Positions 25,734-34,929 of a stretch of DNA of 64,000 bases are shown here, in pieces. Within the stretch, counting starts at the first letter, position 1; each line of letters begins with the position of its first letter. The notes beneath the pieces were generated by a model. It was given only the letters and a program-made list of their open reading frames with translations. It was not told the DNA's origin and did not search any database. The position numbers and the translations under genes were made by a program. Source of the stretch: Halostagnicola larsenii XH-48 (GTDB lineage: Archaea; Halobacteriota; Halobacteria; Halobacteriales; Natrialbaceae); assembly GCF_000517625.1 (NCBI RefSeq), contig NZ_CP007055.1:1178001-1242000 (forward strand). The letters run 5' to 3'.

Positions 25734-26674
25734 CGGGCGGCACCGGCGTCGTGACGATTCCGCCGAACGGGGCGGAAGGACGGTCGGAGACTCGTCTCAG
25801 CTACCGCCGCGCCGGAACCAGCGGCGACCCCGTCGTTTTGCTCCACGGCGGCGGCGTCGACGACGCGACGCTCTCGTGGAAACACACCATCGACGCCCTC
25901 GCCGACGACTATCGGGTCTACGCGCCCGACTGGCCGGGGTACGGCGACAGTGTCGCTACCGGTGGAAACAATGCTCCCGTCGGCGAGCAGACGATCGAGA
26001 GCTACGTCTCCGTCCTCGAGGGGTTTCTCGCCGAAACCGGCCTCGAGGACGAGCCGATCACCCTCGCCGGCATCTCGATGGGCGGTGGCGCCGCGCTCGG
26101 CTACGCACTCGAGCATCCGGAGACCGTCGCGGCGCTCGGACTCGTCGATAGTTACGGACTCGGACGCCGGATTCCGGGCGGCCAGTTCTTCAAGAGCGCG
26201 GCACACGTCCCCGGCGCGAACTCGTTCGGCTGGGCGACGATGAGCCTCTCGACGGAAACCGCTCGACTGGCGCTCGCGAACGTCGTCGCCGACGCAGGCC
26301 AACTCGAGCCCGAGTTCGTCGACGCGTTTCGCGCTCGAGCGAGCGAACCCGGTGCCGGAACCGCCTTCGAGGCGTTCCAACGCGCGGAGATAACCGCCGA
26401 GGGCGACGCCCGGACGGACTTTACGGACGACCTCGAGTCGCTGTCGGTGCCGACGCTGCTCGTTCACGGCGTCGACGATCCGCTCTTTCCCGTTCGCTGG
26501 TCGAAGCGAGCCCACGAACTGCTCCCCGATTCGCGGCTCGAACTCGTCGAGGACTGCGGCCACTGGGTTCCGCGCGAACGGCCTGAAGCGTTCGTCGAGC
26601 GCCTACGGGATTTTCTCGAGAACGGTACTGACGCCGAGAAAAGATCCGATGCCGAGAACGGCACCAGCGCCTGA
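25730..26674 (+). CDS. Alpha/beta hydrolase
   Basis: 314 residues with the alpha/beta-hydrolase order: oxyanion strand VVLLHGGG (about 35-42), nucleophile elbow GISMG with Ser116, acid Asp in VHGVDDPLFP, and His in CGHWVPRERPEAF. A lid segment lies between strands 6 and 7. Substrate is open: esterase, lipase or C-C hydrolase. Coupled to the preceding gene by a four-base overlap. Confidence 0.9.
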   Translation: MTGGTGVVTIPPNGAEGRSETRLSYRRAGTSGDPVVLLHGGGVDDATLSWKHTIDALADDYRVYAPDWPGYGDSVATGGNNAPVGEQTIESYVSVLEGFLAETGLEDEPITLAGISMGGGAALGYALEHPETVAALGLVDSYGLGRRIPGGQFFKSAAHVPGANSFGWATMSLSTETARLALANVVADAGQLEPEFVDAFRARASEPGAGTAFEAFQRAEITAEGDARTDFTDDLESLSVPTLLVHGVDDPLFPVRWSKRAHELLPDSRLELVEDCGHWVPRERPEAFVERLRDFLENGTDAEKRSDAENGTSA

Positions 26675-26723
26675 GATCGGACACCGGGACGGAACTGCCC
26701 TCGAGACCGAGAGCGGAAACCGA

Positions 26724-27437
26724 CTAGTCGGACCCGGTGTCGGTGCCCGAGTCGCCGTCGGAACCGCTCTCCCCCTCGGATCGATTCGTCGAGACGGACT
26801 TGGACACGCTCGCACTTGCGCTCCCGCTCGAGACGTTGGCTCCGCGTCCGTGTTCGGTCCCGTCGGCATCGACGATCGTAGCCGAAATCGAGGAGGGTTG
26901 TTCGGCGTCGACCGACGCGCGGACGAGCGCGCCGACCGCCGTGAGTTGTTGGGCGCACAGTTGATCCTCGCCACCCGTCTCGGTGACTTCGGCGCGAACG
27001 GTCACCGTCTCGTCCTCGAGGCCGACGGATTCGACCGCCATCTCGTAGCACGTGGTGTTCGCCCCGGCCTCGAGCGCGATCACGCCCGCCTCCTCGAAGT
27101 CCGTCTCGTCGACGAACTCGGAAACGGTGTCGGCGGCGATCGATCGATCCGAAACCCAGCGGTCCGCCTGGTCTTCGCTCGTCAACAGGTCGACCGTGGG
27201 ATCTTCCGGCCGGTCGCCGTGCTGGAACGTGACCGTCGTCGACTCGAGCGGATCGTCGTTTTCGGTGGCATCGTCTCCGACGTCGTTATCGTCTGCATCG
27301 TCGTCGTCCGTGGCGTTTTCGCCGTCGCCCGCAGGACCCGGTGAGGTGGCTAGTCCTCCATCACCGAGACAGCCTGCAGTGAGCGTGACCAATCCTGCTG
27401 TGCCGGCGAGGAGGTGTCGTCGTGAGAGGCCTGACAT
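26724..27437 (-). CDS. Secreted Tat lipoprotein of unknown function
   Basis: 237 residues. SRRHLLAGTAG then LTAGC gives a Tat signal ending in a lipobox Cys at about residue 23, so the protein should be lipid-anchored outside the cell. A spacer rich in Asp and Asn follows. The mature part has strands with paired cysteines (TTCYEMAVESV, DQLCAQQLTAVGALVRASV). The end is a Ser/Gly/Asp tail. No family recognised. Confidence 0.8.
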   Translation of the reverse strand: MSGLSRRHLLAGTAGLVTLTAGCLGDGGLATSPGPAGDGENATDDDDADDNDVGDDATENDDPLESTTVTFQHGDRPEDPTVDLLTSEDQADRWVSDRSIAADTVSEFVDETDFEEAGVIALEAGANTTCYEMAVESVGLEDETVTVRAEVTETGGEDQLCAQQLTAVGALVRASVDAEQPSSISATIVDADGTEHGRGANVSSGSASASVSKSVSTNRSEGESGSDGDSGTDTGSD

Positions 27438-27575
27438 ACAGGTGATGGTACACCGGTCGGGAATATGTATCTCCGGCTAGCTAAAAGACGTATTTCATCG
27501 AACGACGGGGTCGCCAGCGGCGGTGCTGTGGGTGCGTCTGAATCCGGTAGCCGAATAGGTCGGTCGAAAAGTAGG

Positions 27576-28583
27576 TTAGTCGAACAGGCCGGTCGAGAGG
27601 TACCGCTCGCCGCTGTCCCAGAAGACGGTGACGACCAGCGGACAGTCGTCGAACTCGCCGGACTCTGCGCCGCCCAGCGTGCCGCTTCCGTCAGGCCGGG
27701 GTTCCGTCGGCGCTGCGTCTCCGTCGAACGCGTCCGTCGGTTCGGGGCAGTTCAGTTCGGGATCCGCGATCCGCTCACCCACGCGGCGGGCGACGATGCT
27801 CGTCGCGCCGCTCGACTGCCCGACGAGGACGCCTTCCTCGCGCGCGAGCCGACGACACTCGTCTTCGGCGTCCTCGAGTCGCACCGTCTCGACCGAATCG
27901 ATCAGGTCTCTATCGAGGTTATCGCTGACGAATCCCGGCCCCATTCCCTGAAAGTCGTCGCTCCCGGATTCGCCGGTCGAGAGGACGGCGTTGCGTTCCG
28001 GTTCGACGGCAACGATGTCGATATCGGGGAACTCTTCGCGGAGCCGCTTGCCGATACCCGAAAGGGTGCCGCCGGTGCCGACGCCGGCGACGAGGGCGTC
28101 GACCTCTCGTTCACCGACCTGTTCGACGATTTCCTCGCCGGTCGTCCGGTAGTGGGCCGCCGGATTGGCCGGGTTCTCGAACTGGCCGAGCTGAATCGCT
28201 CCCTCGGCCTCGAGTTCGTCCGCGCGCTCGCGGGCGTCTTCCATCTCGCCGTCGACGAGCTCGAGGTCGGCGCCGTAGGCCGCCATAATTTGCCGGCGCT
28301 CCTCGGATTTCGACGACGGCATCACGATCGTGAGATCGTAGCCTCGAGCGGCACAGACGAGGGCGAGCCCGATTCCGGTGTTTCCGCTGGTCGGCTCGAC
28401 GAGGCGGTCGCCGGGCTCGATCAGTCCCTCGCGTTCGGCCGTTCGGACCATCTCGAGCGCCGGTCGGTCCTTGGCAGACCCGCCGGGGTTGAACGATTCG
28501 ATCTTGGCGGCGATCGTTACCCCCTCCGGCGAGTCCACCTGGACGAGCGGCGATCCGATGGTTTCCAGGATGCTCCCCTTCAT
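27576..28583 (-). CDS. cysK: Cysteine synthase (O-acetylserine-type, PLP)
   Basis: PLP enzyme making cysteine from an activated serine and sulfide. 335 residues: the Schiff-base lysine is Lys38 in NPGGSAKDRPA, the asparagine loop is EPTSGNTGIGLA, the phosphate-binding loop GVGTGGTLSGIG, and the C-terminal serine motif VGQSSGATSIVA. Cystathionine beta-synthase-like activity cannot be excluded. A lower-complexity C-terminus (DCPLVVTVFWDSGERYLS) matches family ends. Confidence 0.93.
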   Translation of the reverse strand: MKGSILETIGSPLVQVDSPEGVTIAAKIESFNPGGSAKDRPALEMVRTAEREGLIEPGDRLVEPTSGNTGIGLALVCAARGYDLTIVMPSSKSEERRQIMAAYGADLELVDGEMEDARERADELEAEGAIQLGQFENPANPAAHYRTTGEEIVEQVGEREVDALVAGVGTGGTLSGIGKRLREEFPDIDIVAVEPERNAVLSTGESGSDDFQGMGPGFVSDNLDRDLIDSVETVRLEDAEDECRRLAREEGVLVGQSSGATSIVARRVGERIADPELNCPEPTDAFDGDAAPTEPRPDGSGTLGGAESGEFDDCPLVVTVFWDSGERYLSTGLFD

Positions 28584-28687
28584 TACGATCAGCTACGGCA
28601 TCGAGACGTAAACCGGTGCTGGACCTCGGCAGGACGTGCCGGTGTCCCGTTTCCGGCTCCGAGCCGCGACTGCGACGCGGACGACAC

Positions 28688-30001
28688 CTACTCCCAGTTG
28701 TACAACGCGTCCCGGAATATCTCGGTCGCGTCGGCCTCCGTTACGGGTCGCGGATTACACCGAAGCAATCGCTGCTGGGTTTCGACCGTCTGGCTCGCGA
28801 GCCAGTCGATATCATCCTCGGTGATCCCCGCGAGTTCGTTGAGCCCGCTCGGGATGACGTTCAGATCCCGCTGGAGACGGACGTATTCCTCGCGGGCGAG
28901 ATCGGCCGCTTCTCGAGCACCCATACCCTCAGTGTCGGCTCCCAGCAGCCTGCTCACTTCGGCGAACCGTTCCGGATCGCTCGCGGCGTTGTAGCCGAGC
29001 GTCGAGGCCGGCGTGAGCACGGCGATCGTCTCCCCGTGATAGGTGTGGTATCGGTTTCCGACGGGATAGGCCATCGCGTGGCAGAGACTCGCGCCCGCGG
29101 TGAGCCCCGCGATCGCGCCGAACAACGCGCCCTTGAGCATTCCCGCTCGAGCCTCGATATCGTCGCCGTTGTGAACGGCGGTTCGAACGTTGGTAGAGAG
29201 CAGATCGATCGCCTTCTCGGAGAACATCTCGGTGAGTTCCGTCCGGCCGGCGTAGACTGGCCGTTCTTGCGGATCCGTAGCGCGAAGCAGCCCGTCGAAC
29301 GGATGCGTGGTGTAGCCCTCTATCGCGTGACCGAGCGCATCCATCGCGGTTTTGGCTGTCGTCTCCGGCGGTAGCGTCGTCGTGAACGTCGGGTCGAGCA
29401 CGGCCGCGTCCGCCCGGATGTGGTTGCTCGAGATTCCTTCCTTGATCTCCTGTTCCTCGACGGAGAGGATGGCGACGGGCGAGATTTCGGCACCGGTCCC
29501 GGCCGTCGTCGGCATGAGGACGAGCGGCGGTCCCGACTCGGTCAGCGCGTCCCCGCTACCGGTCGGTTCGGCGATATAATCGAGCGCCTCGCCACCGTTG
29601 GCGATCACTGCACGCGTCGTTTTCGCGACGTCGATGCAGCTTCCGCCGCCGAACCCGAGGTAGAAGTCGTATCCGTCCTCGCCTTCGTTCTCGCGAACGA
29701 ACGAAATGCACTCGCCGACGACCTCGAGCGACGGCTCGCGTTCGACATCCTTCCAGACTGTCGCGTCGTAGCCGGCGTCCTCGAGGTGGTCGGTGACCCG
29801 ATCGACGTGACCGATACCGGCGAGGTTTTCGTCGGTAACGACCAGTCCGTGTGCGCCCTCGTCGACGCCGAGGTCCCCGAGCTGAAATCCCAGTTCCTCG
29901 ACTGCGTCCCGACCGAACCGGATCTGGGGCATCTGCAGGTGCCAGACGGTTTCGGGCTCAAGCGCGTGTTGCTCCGCGGAAACCGACCGGTCGTAACTCA
30001 C
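28688..30001 (-). CDS. Iron-containing alcohol dehydrogenase
   Basis: 437 residues. NAD-binding GFGGGSCIDVAK motif in the first half; metal ligands in DALGHAIEGYTTHPFDG and CHAMAYPVGNRYHTYHGE. The ATP-like TTAGTGAEISP stretch is typical of group III enzymes including lactaldehyde and hydroxyacid-oxoacid members. The GTG start at 30001 overlaps the lactonase-like TGA by four bases, so the two are coupled; substrate may be related to what the hydrolase releases. Confidence 0.92.
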   Translation of the reverse strand: MSYDRSVSAEQHALEPETVWHLQMPQIRFGRDAVEELGFQLGDLGVDEGAHGLVVTDENLAGIGHVDRVTDHLEDAGYDATVWKDVEREPSLEVVGECISFVRENEGEDGYDFYLGFGGGSCIDVAKTTRAVIANGGEALDYIAEPTGSGDALTESGPPLVLMPTTAGTGAEISPVAILSVEEQEIKEGISSNHIRADAAVLDPTFTTTLPPETTAKTAMDALGHAIEGYTTHPFDGLLRATDPQERPVYAGRTELTEMFSEKAIDLLSTNVRTAVHNGDDIEARAGMLKGALFGAIAGLTAGASLCHAMAYPVGNRYHTYHGETIAVLTPASTLGYNAASDPERFAEVSRLLGADTEGMGAREAADLAREEYVRLQRDLNVIPSGLNELAGITEDDIDWLASQTVETQQRLLRCNPRPVTEADATEIFRDALYNWE

Positions 30002-30804
30002 TGTCCCCACCCCTCGCGGATCTCCTCGAACTGATCGGCGTCGTGCCCGTAGACGACCGCCGCGTCGTGGCGACGTTCGAACTCCTTGATCCGTCTCAAA
30101 CTCTCGTACCACTCGGTTTTTCCCCAGAGCAACGACGCGCCGAGCGGTTGCTCGTCTTCGTAGTTCGGCGACTGATAGACCTGGTCGCCCGTGAAAACGA
30201 CGGTTCCGTCACCGTCGAGGTGGACCATCGTCCCAGTCAGACCGGGCGTGTGACCGGGGAAGCGCACGAATTCTACGTCCTCGAAGTGTTGCTCCCGGTC
30301 GCGGTGAAGGACTCGCCAGTTCAGGTCGTGATCGAAGTCCTCGAGGATGTACGCGCCGCTTCCCTTGTCGGTCTTCGCGCTGTAGTAGGCGAACTTGAGT
30401 TCGCGCTCGTGGACGAAAATCGGTACGTCCGTACCGTCGAAAAACTCCAACCCGCCGGCGTGGTCTAAGTGCAGGTGGGTCTGGAACACGTAGTCGATGT
30501 CCTCGAGTCCGTAGCCGTGTTCCTCGAGAACTTCGTCTAGCGGATACTCGTGGGCGTCGTAGGGGTAAAACGCCTGCGCGAGTTCCTCGGGCCAGTGGCC
30601 CTCGAGGGCGTCGTGGTGCGAACCGGTGTCCCAGAGGATGGTCCCCTTGGGATGGTCGATGACGAGGTTCCAGACTGGAATCTCGTCGTAGGTCAGGTCC
30701 GGGTTCGGCTCGTTTTTCGTCCCGAGCGTTTCGCCCTCGATCATGTAGTTTTGATCGCACTCGAGTGCCCCGCGATACAGGACGTCGATGGAAGCATCAA
30801 CCAT
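29998..30804 (-). CDS. Metallo-beta-lactamase-fold hydrolase (N-acyl homoserine lactonase-like)
   Basis: 268 residues. The metal motif HLHLDHAGG (about 111-119), followed by the second ligands in FPGHTPGLTGTM and GDQVY, and the final GHD, match AHL-lactonase-type MBL enzymes that open lactone rings. The ATG at 30804 is chosen because it starts the fold; an ATG 18 bases upstream gives a Cys-rich leader. Two ACCATGGT palindromes flank the start. First gene of an operon with the iron-alcohol dehydrogenase. Lactone versus thioester substrate is not decided. Confidence 0.87.
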   Translation of the reverse strand: MVDASIDVLYRGALECDQNYMIEGETLGTKNEPNPDLTYDEIPVWNLVIDHPKGTILWDTGSHHDALEGHWPEELAQAFYPYDAHEYPLDEVLEEHGYGLEDIDYVFQTHLHLDHAGGLEFFDGTDVPIFVHERELKFAYYSAKTDKGSGAYILEDFDHDLNWRVLHRDREQHFEDVEFVRFPGHTPGLTGTMVHLDGDGTVVFTGDQVYQSPNYEDEQPLGASLLWGKTEWYESLRRIKEFERRHDAAVVYGHDADQFEEIREGWGQ

Positions 30805-30835
30805 GGTACAACACCACAACATGCTACACCATGGT
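30800..30835. promoter_or_regulatory. Paired ACCATGGT palindromes at the lactonase start
   Basis: ACCATGGT occurs at 30800-30807, over the start codon, and at 30828-30835, 28 bases away, with a TATA-like TTATGTAT (complement of 30837-30844) just upstream. Between them the coding strand repeats TGTTGT. They may be a repressor site pair or coincidence. Confidence 0.3.
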
Positions 30836-30889
30836 CATACATAATCGTTCGTTCAGGATAGAGCGTTCCAGCGGTGGGGCGGTTGCCAG

Positions 30890-32161
30890 TCAGATCCCGA
30901 TCATCAGGGGGCCGATCAGCACGCCCATGAGGTGCACGCGCCGCGTCCGAAGCCGAACCGGAACCATTCCGATCGCGGCTGCGACGACGAACACGCCGAC
31001 GCCCACGACCCCGGTGAACAGATACGAGAGGACGAGCAACAGCCCCAGGACGACCACCGAGATCTTCCAGTAGGCGAGTCGACCGACGAACTCGAGGTAC
31101 ACGTCGCCGATCCAGATCACGAGAACGAAGCCGGCTACGCCCGCAAGGAGGATGCTCAAGAGTAAAACCGGCACATCGAGCGGTGCGTTCGCGTTGTCGA
31201 AGGCGATCATGACGCCAGTTCGAGGCTGTCCGAGCGAGACGAGCGCAAATAGTGCGAAAATCGAGTTGGACGTGTCGACGCCGCTCGTCGCGACGATATA
31301 GCCCCGATTATCCGACTCTCCCGGAACGAAGACGAGGACGGCGACCGCCGCGATGGCCGCGGAGATGCCCGGAATGTACCCGACGACGGCACCCGCGAAC
31401 GAACCCGCAAGCGCCGTTATCCCGACCAGTCGACGCGGCATCCGAATTTCGTCGTCGTGCTGGGGCGGGACGCCACCGCCGCGAATCGCTTCGATCAACA
31501 CCGGTGCGCCGAACAACCCCGCGAAAAGCGGTGCGAGCATGCCGCCGGCCTCGAGCGGGGAGTTCGGATCGAAATCGAGTGTCAGGACACCGAGAGCCGT
31601 CGCCAGACCGAACGCGAGGAGTGCGCCAGCACATCGTTTCCAGGTGCGTTCCGAGGCGATCAGTGCGACGACGATCATCGCGAGCACGAGCGAGAGATTC
31701 GACCGGATCGTGGGATAGACGGCGGTGACGCTCCAGGTGATCGGGAGCGCGAGCGGAATCGCTGCGAGAACGGCGAGGATGCTTCCGAGCGCCGAGAGTC
31801 GGATCGCTTCGAAGCCGCGACCATCTAACACCATTCGGTGTGCCGGGAGCGCGGTGATCGCCATCTCGGCGTCGGGAACCCCGAGCGCCATCGCCGGCAC
31901 CGCGTTGACGAACGTGTGGACGACGCCCGCCGCGAGCATCGCACAGCCGACGAACAGCGGCGGCCCGGGAACCGAGGGTGCGACCCCCGCCAGCAGCAAC
32001 GCGAAATTGTTCGCGTGTAGTCCCGGAACCAGCCCGCTACAGCACCCGAGGACGATGCCCGCGAGTATCCACGCGACTAGCTGGGCCGACAGTGCGGGAT
32101 CGACCAGCGACTCGAGAGCGGGGACCGCCATGCCGGGGCTGGCCGCGGGATCGGTTATCAA
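30890..32161 (-). CDS. TctA-family membrane transporter (COG1784-like)
   Basis: 423 residues, roughly ten hydrophobic helices with Gly/Pro-rich loops: GLVPGLHANNFAL near 44 and its repeat FAGAVVGYIPGISAAIAAVA near 255, the duplicated TctA signature. Canonical TctA works with TctB and a periplasmic TctC; neither is seen nearby, so this is the archaeal stand-alone branch. Substrate unknown. Confidence 0.85.
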   Translation of the reverse strand: MITDPAASPGMAVPALESLVDPALSAQLVAWILAGIVLGCCSGLVPGLHANNFALLLAGVAPSVPGPPLFVGCAMLAAGVVHTFVNAVPAMALGVPDAEMAITALPAHRMVLDGRGFEAIRLSALGSILAVLAAIPLALPITWSVTAVYPTIRSNLSLVLAMIVVALIASERTWKRCAGALLAFGLATALGVLTLDFDPNSPLEAGGMLAPLFAGLFGAPVLIEAIRGGGVPPQHDDEIRMPRRLVGITALAGSFAGAVVGYIPGISAAIAAVAVLVFVPGESDNRGYIVATSGVDTSNSIFALFALVSLGQPRTGVMIAFDNANAPLDVPVLLLSILLAGVAGFVLVIWIGDVYLEFVGRLAYWKISVVVLGLLLVLSYLFTGVVGVGVFVVAAAIGMVPVRLRTRRVHLMGVLIGPLMIGI

Positions 32162-32245
32162 CTCTCGGATGAGTCCCCGTTCGGCTAGGCGGTAGCTGCA
32201 CTACGAACGTATCGTCGAAAGAACGGAAAATCGTCTCGAGGCGAA

Positions 32246-32587
32246 TTAGCCGAAGAGTTCGCCGAGTCCTTCGCCGCCGTCGCCTTCGTCCTCGTCGTCA
32301 TCGTCGTCTTCGTCGGCTGCGTCTTCCTCAGCCGCTTCGTCGTCTCCGCCTTCGTCAGCGCCGCCTTCCGCTGGGGCCGCGCCGCCTGCTGCGGCGCCCG
32401 CGGCAGGAACTGCTGCGGCCTCGTCGACGGCCTCGTCGATGTCGACATCCTCGAGCGCGGCGACGAGCGCCTTGACTCGGGACTCTTCGACGTCGACGCC
32501 GGCTGCGTCGAGTACGTCCGTCAGGTTGTCTTCGTTGATCTCTTCGTCCGTTTCGTTCAGGATGAGTGCAGCGTATACGTATTCCAT
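32246..32587 (-). CDS. rpl12: 50S ribosomal protein P1/L12 (stalk)
   Basis: 113 residues: N-terminal dimerisation helices ([20 protein letters not shown]), Ala-rich hinge, then a long acidic tail ending GEGLGELFG. That terminal motif recruits translation factors to the archaeal stalk. Last gene of rpl1-rpl10-rpl12, 15 bases after rpl10. Confidence 0.97.
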   Translation of the reverse strand: MEYVYAALILNETDEEINEDNLTDVLDAAGVDVEESRVKALVAALEDVDIDEAVDEAAAVPAAGAAAGGAAPAEGGADEGGDDEAAEEDAADEDDDDDEDEGDGGEGLGELFG

Positions 32588-32602
32588 TGTCTTAAGTTCA
32601 AA

Positions 32603-33643
32603 TTATCCGAACATCGCACCGAGACCTTCGCCGCCAGCGTCCTCGTCGTCGTCATCGTCCGTGTCTGCCTCGGCGTCTTGGTCGTCGGATTCGTCTTGGT
32701 CGTCAGCCGATTCGTCTTCGTCGTCGGGCTCCGCCTGCGTGGCAGTCGGCACCTCGACGCCCTGGAGTTCCTCCGGCAGCGCCTCCTCGTCGTCGATCTG
32801 CGCGGCGAGCGCACGAAGCTGTGCGTCCGCCTTGCTCACGAGATCGTCGGCGAGGTCCGGGGACTCGATCGACGCCTGCAGGCCGAGGCTCTTTGCCTCG
32901 CCCGTCGCCTTCGCGATGAGCGTCGGTGCGGTCGCCTCGGTCGGGAACGTCGCGTTGATCGCGAGGTTCCGTGCGCGGGCGGCCGCCGTCGCCACGTCGC
33001 TCTCGTAGGCGTCGATGTCGATGTCGAGATCTTCGGGGTCGAACTGCACGCCCTCGGCGACGACCGAACGAAGGTCGAGACCAACCTCCTTGGGTTCGAT
33101 GCCGAGTTCGTTGAGCACGTTCGAGAGGTCGGCCGACACTTCTTCGCCGGCTTCGAGGACCGTCGAGTCCTCCATGACCTGAATCGATCCGTCCTCGATG
33201 CGCGCGTTCGCGCCGATGCTCTGGAGTTCGCCGACGAACGGACCGGGATCGACGCCGGTGTCACCTTCCGGGATGACGATATCGTTCGGGGCGACCTCGC
33301 CCTCGTTGATCGGGGCGGGCGTCTTCGATGCCTCGAGTTCCTTGTAGAGTGCGAACGGATTGCTGTCCGTCGCGACCAGCCCGACCTGTCCCTCGATGTG
33401 GGGGACGAGTTCGTCGAGTCCGGCCTCCTCGAGTGCATGCGTCTGGAGCGTGTTTCGGCTGACGCGGACCACGGCGGTGCCGTGGAGGCCGCGGCGCATG
33501 TCCTGGAGTTGTTTGCTCGGAATGCCGGCGATGCCGACGACGCCGATGCTCTCGTAGTTCTCGATGAGCTCCGAGAGTTCGGCGACTTCCGCTTCTTTCC
33601 ACTGTGGCAGGTTCTCAGTTTTGCGCTCGGCTTCTGCGCTCAT
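32603..33643 (-). CDS. rpl10: 50S ribosomal protein P0/L10 (stalk base)
   Basis: 346 residues. rRNA-binding domain first ([20 protein letters not shown]), an insertion domain, then the helical spine to which P1 dimers bind, and an acidic tail ending GEGLGAMFG, the same terminal motif as in P1. One base separates its start from the rpl1 stop. Confidence 0.97.
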   Translation of the reverse strand: MSAEAERKTENLPQWKEAEVAELSELIENYESIGVVGIAGIPSKQLQDMRRGLHGTAVVRVSRNTLQTHALEEAGLDELVPHIEGQVGLVATDSNPFALYKELEASKTPAPINEGEVAPNDIVIPEGDTGVDPGPFVGELQSIGANARIEDGSIQVMEDSTVLEAGEEVSADLSNVLNELGIEPKEVGLDLRSVVAEGVQFDPEDLDIDIDAYESDVATAAARARNLAINATFPTEATAPTLIAKATGEAKSLGLQASIESPDLADDLVSKADAQLRALAAQIDDEEALPEELQGVEVPTATQAEPDDEDESADDQDESDDQDAEADTDDDDDEDAGGEGLGAMFG

Positions 33644-33644
33644 C

Positions 33645-34277
33645 TCAGGCCACCTCCACGGACGGGCCCATCGTCGTCTTCAGGAAGACTGAATCGATGT
33701 TCTGTGGGCCCTTCTCGAGATCGGCGTGAAGTCGACGAAGAATAACGTCGACGTTGTCGGCGATCTCCTCTGCGCTCATGTCTTCGGCACCGACGCGCGT
33801 GTGGAACGTGCGTCGGTCCCGCGAGCGAATCTGAACCGTGTTTTTGAGTCTGTTGACGGTCTCGACGACATCCTGGTCGTGCGAGAGCGGGTCCGGCATC
33901 TTCCCTCGCGGACCGAGAATGGTCCCGAGGTGCCGGGCGATATCTTGCATCATCTCCTCTTCGGCGATGAAGAAGTCCGTCTCGTCTGCGAGGTCTTTGG
34001 CCTCGTCGTCGTCCAGATCGGCCACGTCGTCGCCCGAGAGAACGTCGTCCGCGACCTCTTCGGCGCGGACTGCAGTTTCTCCCTCGGCGATGACGATAAT
34101 TTGGGTTTCCTGGCCGGTTCCGGACGGCAAGACGACGGACTCGTCGACACGATTCGACGGTTCGTCTAGGTCTAGGTCGCGCAAGTTGACTGCGAGGTCG
34201 ACCGTCTCGGTAAAGTTCCGATCCGGCGCGTCCTCGAGCGCTCGAGCGACTGCTGTTTCGATATCCGAATTTGCCAT
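33645..34277 (-). CDS. rpl1: 50S ribosomal protein L1
   Basis: 210 residues. [21 protein letters not shown], then the G-rich FHTRVG and GPSVEVA ends of domain I, with [17 protein letters not shown] in domain II. L1 binds 23S rRNA helix 76-78 and, in haloarchaea and methanogens, its own mRNA. The start is preceded by a strong Shine-Dalgarno GGAGGTGA (complement of 34281-34288), unusual here since most neighbours look leaderless. Confidence 0.97.
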   Translation of the reverse strand: MANSDIETAVARALEDAPDRNFTETVDLAVNLRDLDLDEPSNRVDESVVLPSGTGQETQIIVIAEGETAVRAEEVADDVLSGDDVADLDDDEAKDLADETDFFIAEEEMMQDIARHLGTILGPRGKMPDPLSHDQDVVETVNRLKNTVQIRSRDRRTFHTRVGAEDMSAEEIADNVDVILRRLHADLEKGPQNIDSVFLKTTMGPSVEVA

Positions 34278-34343
34278 CGTTCACCTCCGTAGTACGCAGG
34301 GATGCTCCTACGGGTCAGTGAAACAGGCGAAGCCTGTCTCCTT
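34278..34343 (-). promoter_or_regulatory. Probable L1 autoregulatory mRNA leader
   Basis: A TATA-like TTTTAAG (complement of 34365-34371) predicts transcription start near 34342, giving a leader of about 65 nt. It holds a perfect hairpin (ACAGGC 34323-34328, GCCTGT 34332-34337) and a Shine-Dalgarno. The L1 operon of Halobacterium is known to have a leader that mimics the L1 site on 23S rRNA; size and position match. End points are estimates. Confidence 0.6.
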
Positions 34344-34449
34344 TGAGAGAAGTCCCATGACGAACTTAAAACCGTCGAACCGCGCGCTCGCGGACGACAG
34401 ACGCCATGACAAGCAACGACACGATCGATGCGAGTTCGTCGGCGTTCGA

Positions 34450-34737
34450 TTACTCCTCGAACTCTTTCGACTCGGGGAGCGGATCCTCCTCGTCGGTTCG
34501 CATCCACTCGAGTTCGAACTCGATACTTCGTTCGACGCCGTCGTCTTCCGGTTCGTCCTCGAGTTCGACTTCGAACTCGAGCGAATCGGGCGGGCTGATC
34601 GAGACGGCTTCGTCGCCGATTTCGATGTCAAACCCGTCTGATTCTCGCAAGTTTTCCGCGAACGTCTCGAAGTGGGTTGCGATGTCTTCGCGTGAAAGCG
34701 TGCCTTCGTACTCGACTTCTGTCTCCTCGTCGGACAT
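34450..34737 (-). CDS. Amphi-Trp domain-containing protein
   Basis: 95 residues, very acidic, with the pattern EVEYEGTLSREDIATHFETF and a C-terminal IEFELEWMRTDEE strand typical of the small amphi-Trp family. It sits between rpl11 and rpl1 on the same strand with its own promoter-like AT-rich stretch. Function unknown. Confidence 0.8.
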   Translation of the reverse strand: MSDEETEVEYEGTLSREDIATHFETFAENLRESDGFDIEIGDEAVSISPPDSLEFEVELEDEPEDDGVERSIEFELEWMRTDEEDPLPESKEFEE

Positions 34738-34929
34738 ACGTCTCTATTTCACGTCCAGACGAATAATGGTACTCCCAAAATGTGCCAGCAGCTGGCGGTT
34801 ATCGCTGCCTCGAGGACAGTTGCATCTCGACCGGGTATCGGCCGCTCGAGGACGGTTACGCGGGGCGGAGAAGCCTCTTTGGAACCGACGAACAACGAAA
34901 ATCGCGGAGCTCGGCCGGGAGCTCTCGAC

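Noticed and set aside
29998-30804. Calling the MBL enzyme a glyoxalase II
   Set aside because: Motif spacing and the preceding N-terminal segment fit the AHL-lactonase group better; left as lactonase-like.
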